DNA from: Loktanella sp. D2R18
Lineage (GTDB): Bacteria; Pseudomonadota; Alphaproteobacteria; Rhodobacterales; Rhodobacteraceae
Reading direction: 5' to 3'
Length of the DNA: 64,000 nucleotides
Assembly (NCBI RefSeq): GCF_003318235.1
Contig: NZ_QOCG01000006.1
Span: 186,001 to 250,000, forward strand
The position numbers were made by a program, and so were the translations under genes. Shown one piece after another: positions 7,564-15,649 of the stretch. The stretch's first letter is position 1. Every line of letters begins with the position of its first letter. Under the pieces are notes generated by a model, which was not told the origin of the DNA, ran no database searches, and saw only the letters and a program-made list of their open reading frames with translations.

Positions 7564-8262
7564 ATGATCAAAGGCATCATTTTCGATAAAGACGGGACTT
7601 TGTTCGATTTCAACGCGACATGGGGCGCTTGGACACGGCAGATGCTTGCCGCTGAAGCGGGCGGTGATCGTGCTAAGTTTGACGCGCTAGCCGATGTCTT
7701 GGGATATGACGCAGAGACGAACCGGTTTGTGCCGGGTAGCATCGTGATCGCCTCGACCGTGGATATTGTGGCGGACCATATCTTGTCGGTCCTGGGGGAT
7801 ATGGACAAGAGCGCGTTGATTGCGCGGATGAATACGGGCGCGGCACAGGTCGCGCAGCAAGAGGCAGTGCCGCTGGCCGCATATTTCGCATCACTTGCGA
7901 GGATGAACCTGACGCTAGGGATTGCCACAAATGACGCAGAGGCCCCGGCGCTGCAACATTTGGAACAGGCTGGCGTGAACGATTATTTCGAATTTATCGC
8001 AGGCTATGACAGCGGTTTTGGCGCAAAACCAGATGCGGGCCAATTGGACGCATTTTGTGCGAGAACCGGGATTGCCGCAGCCCATTGTGCAATGGTCGGC
8101 GATAGTACCCATGATTTGATCGCCGGGCGCGCGGCAGGCATGAAGACGATTGGAGTGCTCACTGGGCCCGCACCGCAGGCTGAATTGGCGCCACTTGCTG
8201 ATGTGGTATTGCGCGATATTGGCAAGATCCCCGACTGGCTGCGTGCCGAAGGGCTGATCTGA
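7564..8262 (+). CDS. HAD-superfamily phosphatase (phosphoglycolate phosphatase-like)
   Basis: This 232-residue protein has all HAD motifs: the nucleophile motif FDKDGTL at residues 7-13, the motif II region GIATND near 120, Lys in GAKPDAG near 156 and the acidic motif MVGDSTHDL near 177. It belongs to the Gph/HAD-IA group that hydrolyses small phosphate esters such as 2-phosphoglycolate. The substrate cannot be settled from sequence; the cap domain differs enough from classic Gph that I leave out a gene symbol. It follows DUF3572 after 63 bases and may share its transcript. Confidence 0.85.
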   Translation: MIKGIIFDKDGTLFDFNATWGAWTRQMLAAEAGGDRAKFDALADVLGYDAETNRFVPGSIVIASTVDIVADHILSVLGDMDKSALIARMNTGAAQVAQQEAVPLAAYFASLARMNLTLGIATNDAEAPALQHLEQAGVNDYFEFIAGYDSGFGAKPDAGQLDAFCARTGIAAAHCAMVGDSTHDLIAGRAAGMKTIGVLTGPAPQAELAPLADVVLRDIGKIPDWLRAEGLI

Positions 8263-8376
8263 TATTTCGGCACCGCGTCGAAAATGGCCCTGCGCCGTCA
8301 ATTGCCACGGCGTCGTCATGATCATGCCCTGTTGGTTGCTATGATACGACGCATCAGGACTTCTAAGGCATCTAAA

Positions 8377-8853
8377 ATGACGAATCTTATCCGCGCGATC
8401 AGCATCCTTTTTCTAACGCTATTTGGGCATTCTGCCTTAGCAAGCAATTGTGCCGTGCCGGAAAACGCGGATGCGCTTGTGGATGAGATTGCGGCAAGCG
8501 TAAATGCCACGCGGCGCGCAAACGGTGAAAGCACGTTGCGGATCAACCGTCGATTGGGCCGCGCTGCGGCAGCACATGCCTGTGACATGATGGAACATGA
8601 TTTCTTTGATCATCAAGGAACAGACGGATCAACTGTTTTGGTGCGGGTTGAAAACACCGGATATCGGCAATGCCTTGTGGGTGAAAACCTTGCTTGGGGA
8701 TACCCGGAATCGGCGCGTATCATCCGAGAGTGGATGCAATCGGCCGGTCACCGCGAAATCATGCTGCACCCGCGTATCGAAGAATTCGGTATCGGCATTT
8801 CCCAAGGCGAAAACGGCCCTTATTGGGTCATGGTCGTTGCAAAACGCTGCTAA
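8377..8853 (+). CDS. Secreted CAP-domain (SCP/PR1-like) protein
   Basis: This 158-residue protein has a signal peptide ([19 protein letters not shown]) and a CAP domain. Motifs include [20 protein letters not shown] and SAGHREIML, which carry the His and Glu residues of the CAP cavity. The cysteines in the mature part could form disulfides. Bacterial CAP proteins are periplasmic or secreted and poorly understood; some bind lipids or act on the envelope. The ATG at 8377 puts the signal peptide at the N-terminus; the frame is open upstream to 8284, but that part is Arg-rich and unlikely. It overlaps the stop of dtd by four bases. Confidence 0.85.
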   Translation: MTNLIRAISILFLTLFGHSALASNCAVPENADALVDEIAASVNATRRANGESTLRINRRLGRAAAAHACDMMEHDFFDHQGTDGSTVLVRVENTGYRQCLVGENLAWGYPESARIIREWMQSAGHREIMLHPRIEEFGIGISQGENGPYWVMVVAKRC

Positions 8854-9287
8854 ATATCCAACCAAATCGTAATGGGGCCATCATTGGTGAGGCTCACAGC
8901 CATATCGGCCCCAAATTCGCCCGTAGCGGTATTGATCCCCAATGCACCCATGTCTTTGATGAATTGTTCATAAAGCGCTTTGCCTTCAGCAGGGCGCGCA
9001 GCTGTCGAAAATCCGGGGCGGTTGCCGCGTGATGTATCCGCGGCCAAAGTGAATTGGCTCACAATCAGGGCCGATCCGCCTGTGTCGACAAGCGATCTGT
9101 TCATTTTGCCGGTGTCATCGGTAAAAATGCGTAGTTTGCTGATCTTGGCCGCCATTTGCGCCGATTTTGTCGCGTCATCGCCTTGCATTGCGCAGATCAG
9201 GATAAGCAGCCCTTGGTCGATTTCTCCGATCGTTTCGCCGGCAACACGCACCGATGCTGCGGTAACGCGCTGGATCAGTGCTCTCAT
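8850..9287 (-). CDS. dtd: D-aminoacyl-tRNA deacylase
   Basis: This 145-residue protein is full-length DTD. It has the diagnostic SQFTL motif (about residues 77-81) and the C-terminal NDGP motif (about 135-138), which form the cross-dimer active site and the Gly-cisPro chiral filter. It removes D-amino acids wrongly attached to tRNA. Its start overlaps the end of the upstream PfkB kinase gene by four bases, so it ends the long minus-strand array that starts with terC. It converges with the CAP gene with a four-base stop overlap and no room for a terminator. Confidence 0.95.
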   Translation of the reverse strand: MRALIQRVTAASVRVAGETIGEIDQGLLILICAMQGDDATKSAQMAAKISKLRIFTDDTGKMNRSLVDTGGSALIVSQFTLAADTSRGNRPGFSTAARPAEGKALYEQFIKDMGALGINTATGEFGADMAVSLTNDGPITIWLDI

Positions 9288-10189
9288 AGCTCAGCGGCCC
9301 AAGGCGGGTTTGCACCTGCGCGGCTGACGGTGATCGCAGCGACCCGCGCGCCAAAGGCGGTGGCGGCTCTTAGGTCGTCACTTGTGACGCTGTGCAATGT
9401 CTCTTTGGTCAAAAGCCCGCGCCTATCCAATTCGGCCAAGAAACCGGCGCTGAACGTGTCGCCTGCGCCCACCGTGTCAACAACCGTGGCTTTTTGCGCG
9501 GGCACGTCAAATTGGTCCGTCGGCGTGACAACTGTGACCCCTTCGCTGCCGCGTGTTAGCAGGATGATTTTGGCGCCTGTGGCTTTCAGAAGGGCAGGCC
9601 CATCGGTATTGCCGGTTATCCATTCCAGATCCTCGTCGGATGATTTGATGATATCAGCGGCGCCTAACATGCGGGTCAATCGCGCGCGATAGCGGGTTTC
9701 ATCGGTGATAAAACTGGGGCGTATATTGGGATCAATCATGGTGACGCGGGCTGGGGCCTCGCGTAGCATCAGCGCTTCATAGGCGGCACCGCAGGGTTCG
9801 ACCACAAGGCTGATTCCGCCGAAGAATAATGCATCCGCACCGGGTGCAGGCAGATCATCAACCCCTAACATGCGCCCGGCCGTGTTTTCGTCATAAAATG
9901 CATATGAGGCATGACCATCGGTCAAGGTCACAAATGCCAAAGTTGTCGGGCGGTCAGATAGGGCGGCAGGGCTAGAATCTACATACGATTCTGCCAACCG
10001 TTCGCGCAAAATATCGCCAAATAGATCGTTCGAGATACCCGAAAAGAACTGCACAGGTCTGCCCAGCCGTCCCAACGCCACAGCGGTATTAAACACAGCG
10101 CCGCCAGCATGCGGGGCGAACGCGGGTTCGCACGCGTCATTCTGGCGCGGCAACATATCAATAAGGGCTTCGCCACAGCAGATGATCAT
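9284..10189 (-). CDS. PfkB family carbohydrate kinase (fructokinase-like)
   Basis: This 301-residue protein is a ribokinase-fold sugar kinase. The N-terminal [15 protein letters not shown] run and the C-terminal [13 protein letters not shown] motif, with catalytic Asp near 252, mark the PfkB signatures. The sequence is close to roseobacter fructokinases (Frk), which phosphorylate fructose; the specificity is inferred. A TTG at 10201 is also open, but the ATG at 10189 is preceded by GGAG at a good distance and starts normally ([11 protein letters not shown]). It lies 17 bases after the zinc-ribbon gene and overlaps dtd. Confidence 0.88.
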   Translation of the reverse strand: MIICCGEALIDMLPRQNDACEPAFAPHAGGAVFNTAVALGRLGRPVQFFSGISNDLFGDILRERLAESYVDSSPAALSDRPTTLAFVTLTDGHASYAFYDENTAGRMLGVDDLPAPGADALFFGGISLVVEPCGAAYEALMLREAPARVTMIDPNIRPSFITDETRYRARLTRMLGAADIIKSSDEDLEWITGNTDGPALLKATGAKIILLTRGSEGVTVVTPTDQFDVPAQKATVVDTVGAGDTFSAGFLAELDRRGLLTKETLHSVTSDDLRAATAFGARVAAITVSRAGANPPWAAEL

Positions 10190-10206
10190 AGGGGTCTCCA
10201 AAATAT

Positions 10207-11295
10207 TTACTGGCTGTTAGCGATAACAATTCCTGCGATAATGGCAAGTATAACCGCAACAAGCGCCGCAATCTTCCACATAGAGTAGGGGCGTTCGCCT
10301 TGAACCTCACCTGTGCGCCCGTTCACAACAAATCGGTAGGTTTTTCCACGGTATTTATAAGCGGCGAGCCAGACAGGCAGCAGAATATGCTTAAAGGTTA
10401 CGTCGCTAACGTTTGTCTTGACCTTGTCGACACGTTGTTCATCCCCACCGATGTCCGATTTTACATCACGGTGGATGATGGCATCCATATGGGCATGGGC
10501 CTCTGCATAGCCGTCATTGATTTCGACCTGATAGCCTTCGGCACGAAAACCGGCCAGATATTCCGGCTGATATGGTTCTAACGAAGACAGATCCCAAGGT
10601 TGCAGCCCATCAGTGTAGTGTTTGGGCAAGGATTTGGACGCGAGTACAAGCACATCGTCGAAAAACCGTGCAACCCGGCCTGATTTGGGCTTCCAACGTG
10701 TTTTTTGCACGCGTACTTGGGTTTTTTTGCCATCTCGCATGACGGTTTTGGTTTCGTAGTAATGTGTGCCGCGTTGACCTGAATATTTGCTTTTTGTATC
10801 AGCATCAAAGGTCCAGTAAGGCACGTAGATACCATTTAGTTTTCGGCCCTTACGTGCATATTCCTTAAGCCCATTTGGCGCAAACCACAGGCTGCCCAGC
10901 CAGTTTGTGACCCCGGCGCGCGCGGTCGGTTCATCCAATCCGAACGGCAACACAGCTTGCGGTTTAATCTGGCGATGGGTGCCTGTGTCCGTGACAACAG
11001 GGGTGGCGCAAAATGGGCATTCGGTCGCGTGCAAATCTGCGTCAAATTCGGTTTGCGCCCCGCAATTGGGGCAAGATGTGACGCGGGTTTCCGCGATGTC
11101 CTCGGCCCCGAGGACATTGTCTTTGGCTGCAAGATAATCCAACTCGGCGATTATGCCGCCCGCCAATCGAATTTGTTGCGAGTTTCCACAATGGTCGCAG
11201 GTCAGTTGGCGCGCCGCTGGGTCAAACCGCAAATCAGACCCGCAGCTGTTACACGGAAACCGGTGTTCGGCTTCGGAATTAGGTTCGGAGTTCAT
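10207..11295 (-). CDS. TFIIB-type zinc-ribbon membrane protein (YdjG-like)
   Basis: This 362-residue protein has two N-terminal zinc ribbons (FPCNSCGSDL with CDHCGN, then CPNCGAQ with CPFC), a middle domain with RGTHYYETKTV and YVPYWTFDA, and one C-terminal membrane helix (about 340-358). The same plan is seen in B. subtilis YdjG and proteins often misnamed replication factor Y-like. YdjG is encoded with the SPFH protein YdjI, and here the SPFH gene is directly upstream, 62 bases away. The pair likely works at the inner membrane. An alternative GTG start exists at 11304; ATG 11295 seems better. Confidence 0.8.
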   Translation of the reverse strand: MNSEPNSEAEHRFPCNSCGSDLRFDPAARQLTCDHCGNSQQIRLAGGIIAELDYLAAKDNVLGAEDIAETRVTSCPNCGAQTEFDADLHATECPFCATPVVTDTGTHRQIKPQAVLPFGLDEPTARAGVTNWLGSLWFAPNGLKEYARKGRKLNGIYVPYWTFDADTKSKYSGQRGTHYYETKTVMRDGKKTQVRVQKTRWKPKSGRVARFFDDVLVLASKSLPKHYTDGLQPWDLSSLEPYQPEYLAGFRAEGYQVEINDGYAEAHAHMDAIIHRDVKSDIGGDEQRVDKVKTNVSDVTFKHILLPVWLAAYKYRGKTYRFVVNGRTGEVQGERPYSMWKIAALVAVILAIIAGIVIANSQ

Positions 11296-11325
11296 TACAA
11301 TCACTTTTTAAAATGCGTTGAGAAT

Positions 11326-11351
11326 GTGCGGCACCGGTGTAGGTGCCGCAC
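11326..11351 (-). promoter_or_regulatory. Intercistronic hairpin after the SPFH gene
   Basis: GTGCGGCACC at 11326-11335 and its exact complement at 11342-11351 form a 10-bp stem with a 6-base loop. On the minus strand it begins seven bases after the SPFH stop and precedes the zinc-ribbon gene. No T-run follows, so it may protect the upstream message or reduce downstream expression. Confidence 0.55.
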
Positions 11352-11357
11352 TAGATC

Positions 11358-12476
11358 TTATGCACCCGGCGGCGGCGGCGGCAGAATGGTGAAAAGCTGT
11401 GCGAGTTCCATAACGTCACCCGCTTTCATCCAGCCGTCTTGGCCTTGGGTCCAGACCATGCTGTCGCGCGACAGGGTGCCATCGGTGACTTTGCGTCCCA
11501 TCGCAGCCTTTGAAAACGGGCCGGACACTTCGCCAGCGACGGCAATGTGCCAAACATGTTCGACGGGCGGAGGTGGTGGCGGTGGCGCAACGGCGGCAGG
11601 TGCGGCGGCAGGCACAGCACCCCACGGTCCTTGGGCCATTTGCCCTGCCATCGCCAGCCCCATGCCTGCCCCCATACCAGCGGCCATCCCGCCTCCGGCA
11701 GGATTGCTGGCAGCGGCTGTCATGGCTTCTGCTGCAGAAAACTGCGTGTATTTGCCCAAATCTCCAGCAAGCCCTACCGAGGTGCGTTTATCCAACACGG
11801 CCTCGACCGCAGGTGGCAGGCTGATATTTTCGATGTAAAGCTCTGGGATTGATAGCCCGTATTGCTTCATGGTTTCGTCAATTGCCGTGGCAATAAGTTT
11901 ACCCAGATCAGCGGTATTGGCGGCCATATCCAGCACAGGAATGCCCGATGACGCGATCACGCGGCTGAATTCTTGCACGATGATATTGCGGATTTGATAG
12001 CTGATCTCATCCATGGTGAATTCGCCGTCGGTCCCAACGATTTCGCGCAGGAACACGGCAGGGTCTGCGACCTTAATCGTATAGGTGCCGTATGCCCGAA
12101 TGCGGGTTGGTCCAAATTCAGGGTCGCGCAGCATGATCGGGTTTTTAGTGCCCCACTTTAGGTCCGAAAACCGGGTCGTGTTGACGTAGTAGATTTCCGA
12201 TTTGAACGGGCTTTGGAACCCGTGATCCCAATGCTGCAAGGTCGTCATGATCGGCATGTTGTTGGTTTCAAGCATATACAAACCGGGAGTGAAAACATCA
12301 GCCAATTGGCCCTCGTGCACGAACACAGCCGCCTGACCTTCGCGCACTGTCAGCTTTGCGCCGTATTTAATTTCATGGTCTTCACGCTGAAACCGCCAGA
12401 CCATTGTGTCGCGGGTATCGTCCGTCCAGTGAATGACGTCGATAAATTCGCCGGTTAGAAAATCAAAAATGCCCAT
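11358..12476 (-). CDS. SPFH domain protein with C-terminal GYF_2 domain (YdjI-like)
   Basis: This 372-residue protein has an SPFH/virion-core-protein domain (about 1-240; KLTVREGQAAVFVHEGQLADVFTPG is family-typical), an Ala/Gly/Met-rich linker, a seven-proline run and a C-terminal GYF_2/DUF4339 domain (about 310-360; WHIAVAGEVSGPFS, MVWTQGQDGWMKAGDV). SPFH proteins assemble rings or scaffolds on membranes; YdjI of B. subtilis recruits PspA during envelope stress. No PspA gene is in the window. GYF-type domains usually bind proline-rich peptides. GGAGA 9 bases upstream supports the ATG. Confidence 0.85.
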   Translation of the reverse strand: MGIFDFLTGEFIDVIHWTDDTRDTMVWRFQREDHEIKYGAKLTVREGQAAVFVHEGQLADVFTPGLYMLETNNMPIMTTLQHWDHGFQSPFKSEIYYVNTTRFSDLKWGTKNPIMLRDPEFGPTRIRAYGTYTIKVADPAVFLREIVGTDGEFTMDEISYQIRNIIVQEFSRVIASSGIPVLDMAANTADLGKLIATAIDETMKQYGLSIPELYIENISLPPAVEAVLDKRTSVGLAGDLGKYTQFSAAEAMTAAASNPAGGGMAAGMGAGMGLAMAGQMAQGPWGAVPAAAPAAVAPPPPPPPVEHVWHIAVAGEVSGPFSKAAMGRKVTDGTLSRDSMVWTQGQDGWMKAGDVMELAQLFTILPPPPPGA

Positions 12477-12503
12477 CTGTTATGGTCTCCGTGGTTATAA
12501 GTC

Positions 12504-13439
12504 TTAACTGGCCCCTTGGGCCATCATATCGCGTGCGATTTGGCGTGCAATTGGGGCGGCTGTCGCAGGGTCCATACCTGCCTGAAGCCGTGGATCGTAA
12601 AGCATGCGCAATAGCATTTCGTCATGCGTCGTCAGTAGTGCGAATTCTTCGTCATCGTTAAAGATCGACGGGCGGGCACCGGGGCTATCATTGGCAAGCC
12701 CCATGCCTTGGGCCAATTCTTCGTGGATGCAGGCCGCGCGCATCAAGTTTGGATGCTCGGCGCGGATGATTGCGATGGCTTGGCTATAGGTGGATTCGCC
12801 GGGATCAAAGGTGCCAATGACGACGCAAAGCTGATCGCGCGGTAGGTCAACAATGGCGCGCACAGTTGCCGTCGAAATCGTGGGGATTAATTCACGCAGT
12901 CGCGGCTCAATCGCTTTGCGGTCGTCCTCGCCCAAGAACAGCACGTGATAGTTTGGACGCGGTTGATCAAAAGAAATCGGGACGCCCGTCACCCGCGAAA
13001 GGCGCGCGGCGTAGGATTCGACACTGGCGGTATCTTGGGCGCGCTGGGGATAGGGGACGGTGTCGCCGAACTCAATCTTCATGCGGATCGGATGTGCCCA
13101 ACGACGCAGGTTGGAGACGGTGCTTTGCGCGTTCCGAAAATCGCTATCGTCGCGGTATTCATTGAACAGTGCGATGCGGATGAAATTGCGCGCAAGGATC
13201 GTGTCGGTGAAGGTGGTGTCTGGGCCGCCGCCATCGCCACGCAGCAAGCCTTGGGTCAACAGGTCATTCTGAAGACGATTGTAATATACAGCGAGCCGCT
13301 GGCTTTCGGCGCTGGGCGTGGCTGCGACTGGCGGCGGGGGCAGGGCTTCGACAACTGGCGGCGTAGGGGTAGGTTCAGGTGGGGGCGTCACGCAGGCCGA
13401 AGTACCCGCCACAATGGCAAGCACGCCAAACCGCTGCAT
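12504..13439 (-). CDS. DUF2927 lipoprotein with metallopeptidase-like motif
   Basis: This 311-residue protein starts with a lipoprotein signal (FGVLAIVAGTSAC), then a proline-rich spacer and a DUF2927 domain. A zinc-protease-like motif, HEELAQGMGLAND, sits near residue 243, of the form HExxQxxGxxxD, with Glu in the catalytic place and no second His. A peptidase role is therefore possible but unproven. The ATG at 13439 follows a G-rich Shine-Dalgarno-like run; an ATG at 13457 is in frame but has no such site. It lies between telA and the SPFH gene with short gaps, so it is likely part of the same envelope module. Confidence 0.75.
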   Translation of the reverse strand: MQRFGVLAIVAGTSACVTPPPEPTPTPPVVEALPPPPVAATPSAESQRLAVYYNRLQNDLLTQGLLRGDGGGPDTTFTDTILARNFIRIALFNEYRDDSDFRNAQSTVSNLRRWAHPIRMKIEFGDTVPYPQRAQDTASVESYAARLSRVTGVPISFDQPRPNYHVLFLGEDDRKAIEPRLRELIPTISTATVRAIVDLPRDQLCVVIGTFDPGESTYSQAIAIIRAEHPNLMRAACIHEELAQGMGLANDSPGARPSIFNDDEEFALLTTHDEMLLRMLYDPRLQAGMDPATAAPIARQIARDMMAQGAS

Positions 13440-13462
13440 GATGCCCCCAAACCCCATTCGAT

Positions 13463-14653
13463 TTAGTCGCTAACCGCAGTGCCAACGTTGTCGCCCAGAC
13501 CTGTTTGTTTGGCCTTGGCGGCGGCAAGCGTATCTTTGAGCTCTGCTTCCATCTTTTTCATCTCGGCTTCTGCCTCAGACCGTTTGCGTTTGCCCTCATC
13601 CGCGATCTCAAGGCTTTCGTTGATTGTCGCGATTAGATTGGCGTTCGCTTCTTTCACGGCCTCGATATCAAACACGCCGCGTTCCATTTCTTCGCGGATT
13701 GTGCGGTTGGCCTGGCGTAGGTTTTGCGCATTTGCAGTCAGCAGTTCATTGGTCAGATCATTGGCATCACGCACGGCTTCTGCGGCCTCAGAAGACCGCT
13801 GAATTGTGACGGCTTGGGCCAATTGGGTTTCCCAAAGCGGCACAGTGTTGACGAGGGTCGAATTGATCTTAGTGACCAGTGACTTGTCGTTTTCTTGCAC
13901 CAAGCGAATCGACGGTAGCGATTGCATTGTCACCTGACGGGTCAGTTTCAGATCATGCACCCGGCGTTCAAGATCATCACGCGCAGAGCGGATATCGCGC
14001 AGTTCTTGCGCCATCATCACGGCTTTGTCTTCGGGGGCTGCTTGCACATCGGCTTCTTTTGCGGGGATGGTTGTCGCGTCTAGATCAGCGATCTTGGCCT
14101 CGCCCGCGGCGATATATAGCGCGAGTTCGTCATAAAATTGCAGCGTTTTGTCATAAAGCACATCAAGGCTTTCGATGTCTTTAAGTAGCACATGTTCGTG
14201 GCCCAAAAGATCATCAGTGATATTGTCGATCTGTCCCTGCACGTCTTCGAATTGGGCGACGAATTTTGCCATAGGTGCTGCGCGGCCCAGAAGTTTTTCC
14301 CACCAGCTACGCTTGCGGCGCACATCAAGTTCAGAGATAGAAAAGCCACGGATCGTAGTGACGATATTGCGCAGGCTGTCACCTGCTGGACCCACGTCTT
14401 TGTTGCGTACACCGGCCAGCATTTCTTGACTGATGACTTGCAATTCGGCCTGTGCGGATGACCCAAACGACACGATGGAATTCGTATCTGTCACGTCAAT
14501 TTCAGCGATGCGGCGGGTGATTTCTGCACTTGTCGGCGCATCTGCTGCCTCTAACGTGACCAACTCACCCTTTGGTTCTGGCAGCACAACGGCGGTGATT
14601 TTCGCGACATCCGCAAGGGCGGCTTCGGCTTTTTGGCGGGTTGTCTCGGTCAT
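13463..14653 (-). CDS. telA: TelA family toxic-anion-resistance protein
   Basis: This 396-residue, mostly coiled-coil protein matches the TelA family, named for tellurite resistance. Family-like segments include KRSWWEKLLGRA, DDLLGHEHVLLKDIESLD, LPSIRLVQENDKSLV and the VPLWETQLAQAV run. The C-terminal third is charged, Lys/Glu-rich helix. The biochemical role is not known; TelA genes are found with xpaC and TerC genes in predicted membrane and metal stress systems. Its start overlaps the end of xpaC by four bases, giving tight co-expression. Confidence 0.9.
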   Translation of the reverse strand: MTETTRQKAEAALADVAKITAVVLPEPKGELVTLEAADAPTSAEITRRIAEIDVTDTNSIVSFGSSAQAELQVISQEMLAGVRNKDVGPAGDSLRNIVTTIRGFSISELDVRRKRSWWEKLLGRAAPMAKFVAQFEDVQGQIDNITDDLLGHEHVLLKDIESLDVLYDKTLQFYDELALYIAAGEAKIADLDATTIPAKEADVQAAPEDKAVMMAQELRDIRSARDDLERRVHDLKLTRQVTMQSLPSIRLVQENDKSLVTKINSTLVNTVPLWETQLAQAVTIQRSSEAAEAVRDANDLTNELLTANAQNLRQANRTIREEMERGVFDIEAVKEANANLIATINESLEIADEGKRKRSEAEAEMKKMEAELKDTLAAAKAKQTGLGDNVGTAVSD

Positions 14654-15546
14654 GTGTCAGTTCCTTTGTTTTGCATGGCGACGCCTTCGCGTTGGAGGCG
14701 ATCACGTAATACGTTGATTTCAATGTCCATATCGCTGCGGTCATCGCGCATCATCACGTCGGTGCGTGCAGCAAAATTTGTTTCTAGATCGTCCAGCAAG
14801 GCATCGTAATTTGCGCGCGCATCACTGTCGGGTTTGCGTTGATAAAGATCAACAAATTTGATAGTCGCGTCGCGTGCCCCTTGCAGATAAATCCCAAGGA
14901 ATTTGCGCGCGCCCGACAGATCACGTGGGTCTTCTTCGACTGTGTGGATCATTTTGCGTGCCAACGTTTGGAAGGTCGCGACCCGCATTGTCAGTTTGCG
15001 ATCATCCAGAATATCGATCTGTTCTTGCATGGTTTCCAGATGCGCTTCGGCCTTGTCGACAACCCGCGCAACCCGGTCTTGCTGGAAATCATCAATGCCA
15101 TCCATGCGTTTATCCGTTAACGGATCAATGCCAAAGGCGGCAACATGCAGCCCCAATGCCGCGACGCCATAAAGGACAGACCCCATGATCCCGCTGTCAC
15201 CCGTATAGGCTGCAATCGTGATGCCGATGCCTGTCAGCACTGATGCCATCATCTTGCGTGGGATTGCAGGACGGCGGGCGACTTTACGTGCGTCATACGC
15301 CGCCTGCGCGACCAACCCTTCTTGCAGTAGCCAAGCGGCCAACGTCAGGATCGCCCCGCCGATCAATGCCGTGACCAACGTGGTTGGCCCATCGTTCAAC
15401 GAGGTCACAACCAAGATGATGGCTGGTACAAACAACAAACGCGCGGGCGATTTTGCAGCGCGCGCTTGGCGCACATCGATCACCGCTTCGCGCGGGGCGT
15501 CATTTGTGCCGTCTGGGCTATGTTTTCCACCAAATCGTTTTGCCAT
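14650..15546 (-). CDS. XpaC-like membrane protein (5-bromo-4-chloroindolyl phosphate hydrolysis family)
   Basis: This 298-residue protein has four N-terminal membrane helices in two pairs (about residues 34-72 and 98-136) and a long cytoplasmic coiled-coil region rich in Asp/Arg. It matches the XpaC family. The family name comes from an early phenotype in Bacillus; no phosphatase motif is visible, so an enzyme role should not be assumed. XpaC and TelA are regular partners. The ATG shares one base with the stop of the 28-residue ORF upstream (TAATG), and its own end overlaps telA by four bases. Confidence 0.85.
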   Translation of the reverse strand: MAKRFGGKHSPDGTNDAPREAVIDVRQARAAKSPARLLFVPAIILVVTSLNDGPTTLVTALIGGAILTLAAWLLQEGLVAQAAYDARKVARRPAIPRKMMASVLTGIGITIAAYTGDSGIMGSVLYGVAALGLHVAAFGIDPLTDKRMDGIDDFQQDRVARVVDKAEAHLETMQEQIDILDDRKLTMRVATFQTLARKMIHTVEEDPRDLSGARKFLGIYLQGARDATIKFVDLYQRKPDSDARANYDALLDDLETNFAARTDVMMRDDRSDMDIEINVLRDRLQREGVAMQNKGTDT

Positions 15547-15632
15547 TAGGACGCCCCCAGCCAGCCTGACGTAACGCCAAACATTAAGATCAATAGGACG
15601 ATGTAACTGATGCGCTTAAATGTCTGAGGCAT
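15546..15632 (-). CDS. Candidate 28-residue single-helix membrane microprotein
   Basis: Between terC and xpaC an ATG at 15632 opens a 28-codon frame: a short basic start (MPQTFKR), one hydrophobic helix (about residues 8-22), then GWLGAS. A Shine-Dalgarno site, AAGGA, lies eight bases upstream. The stop codon shares one base with the xpaC start (TAATG), typical of translational coupling. The gap would otherwise be about 100 unexplained bases in a packed operon. It could be a membrane regulator or simply a coupling leader peptide. Expression is not shown. Confidence 0.6.
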   Translation of the reverse strand: MPQTFKRISYIVLLILMFGVTSGWLGAS

Positions 15633-15649
15633 AGGGGGTCCTTGGTGGG

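Noticed and set aside
14650-15546. XpaC-like protein as a phosphatase
   Set aside because: The family name reflects an old phenotype. No phosphatase motif is visible.
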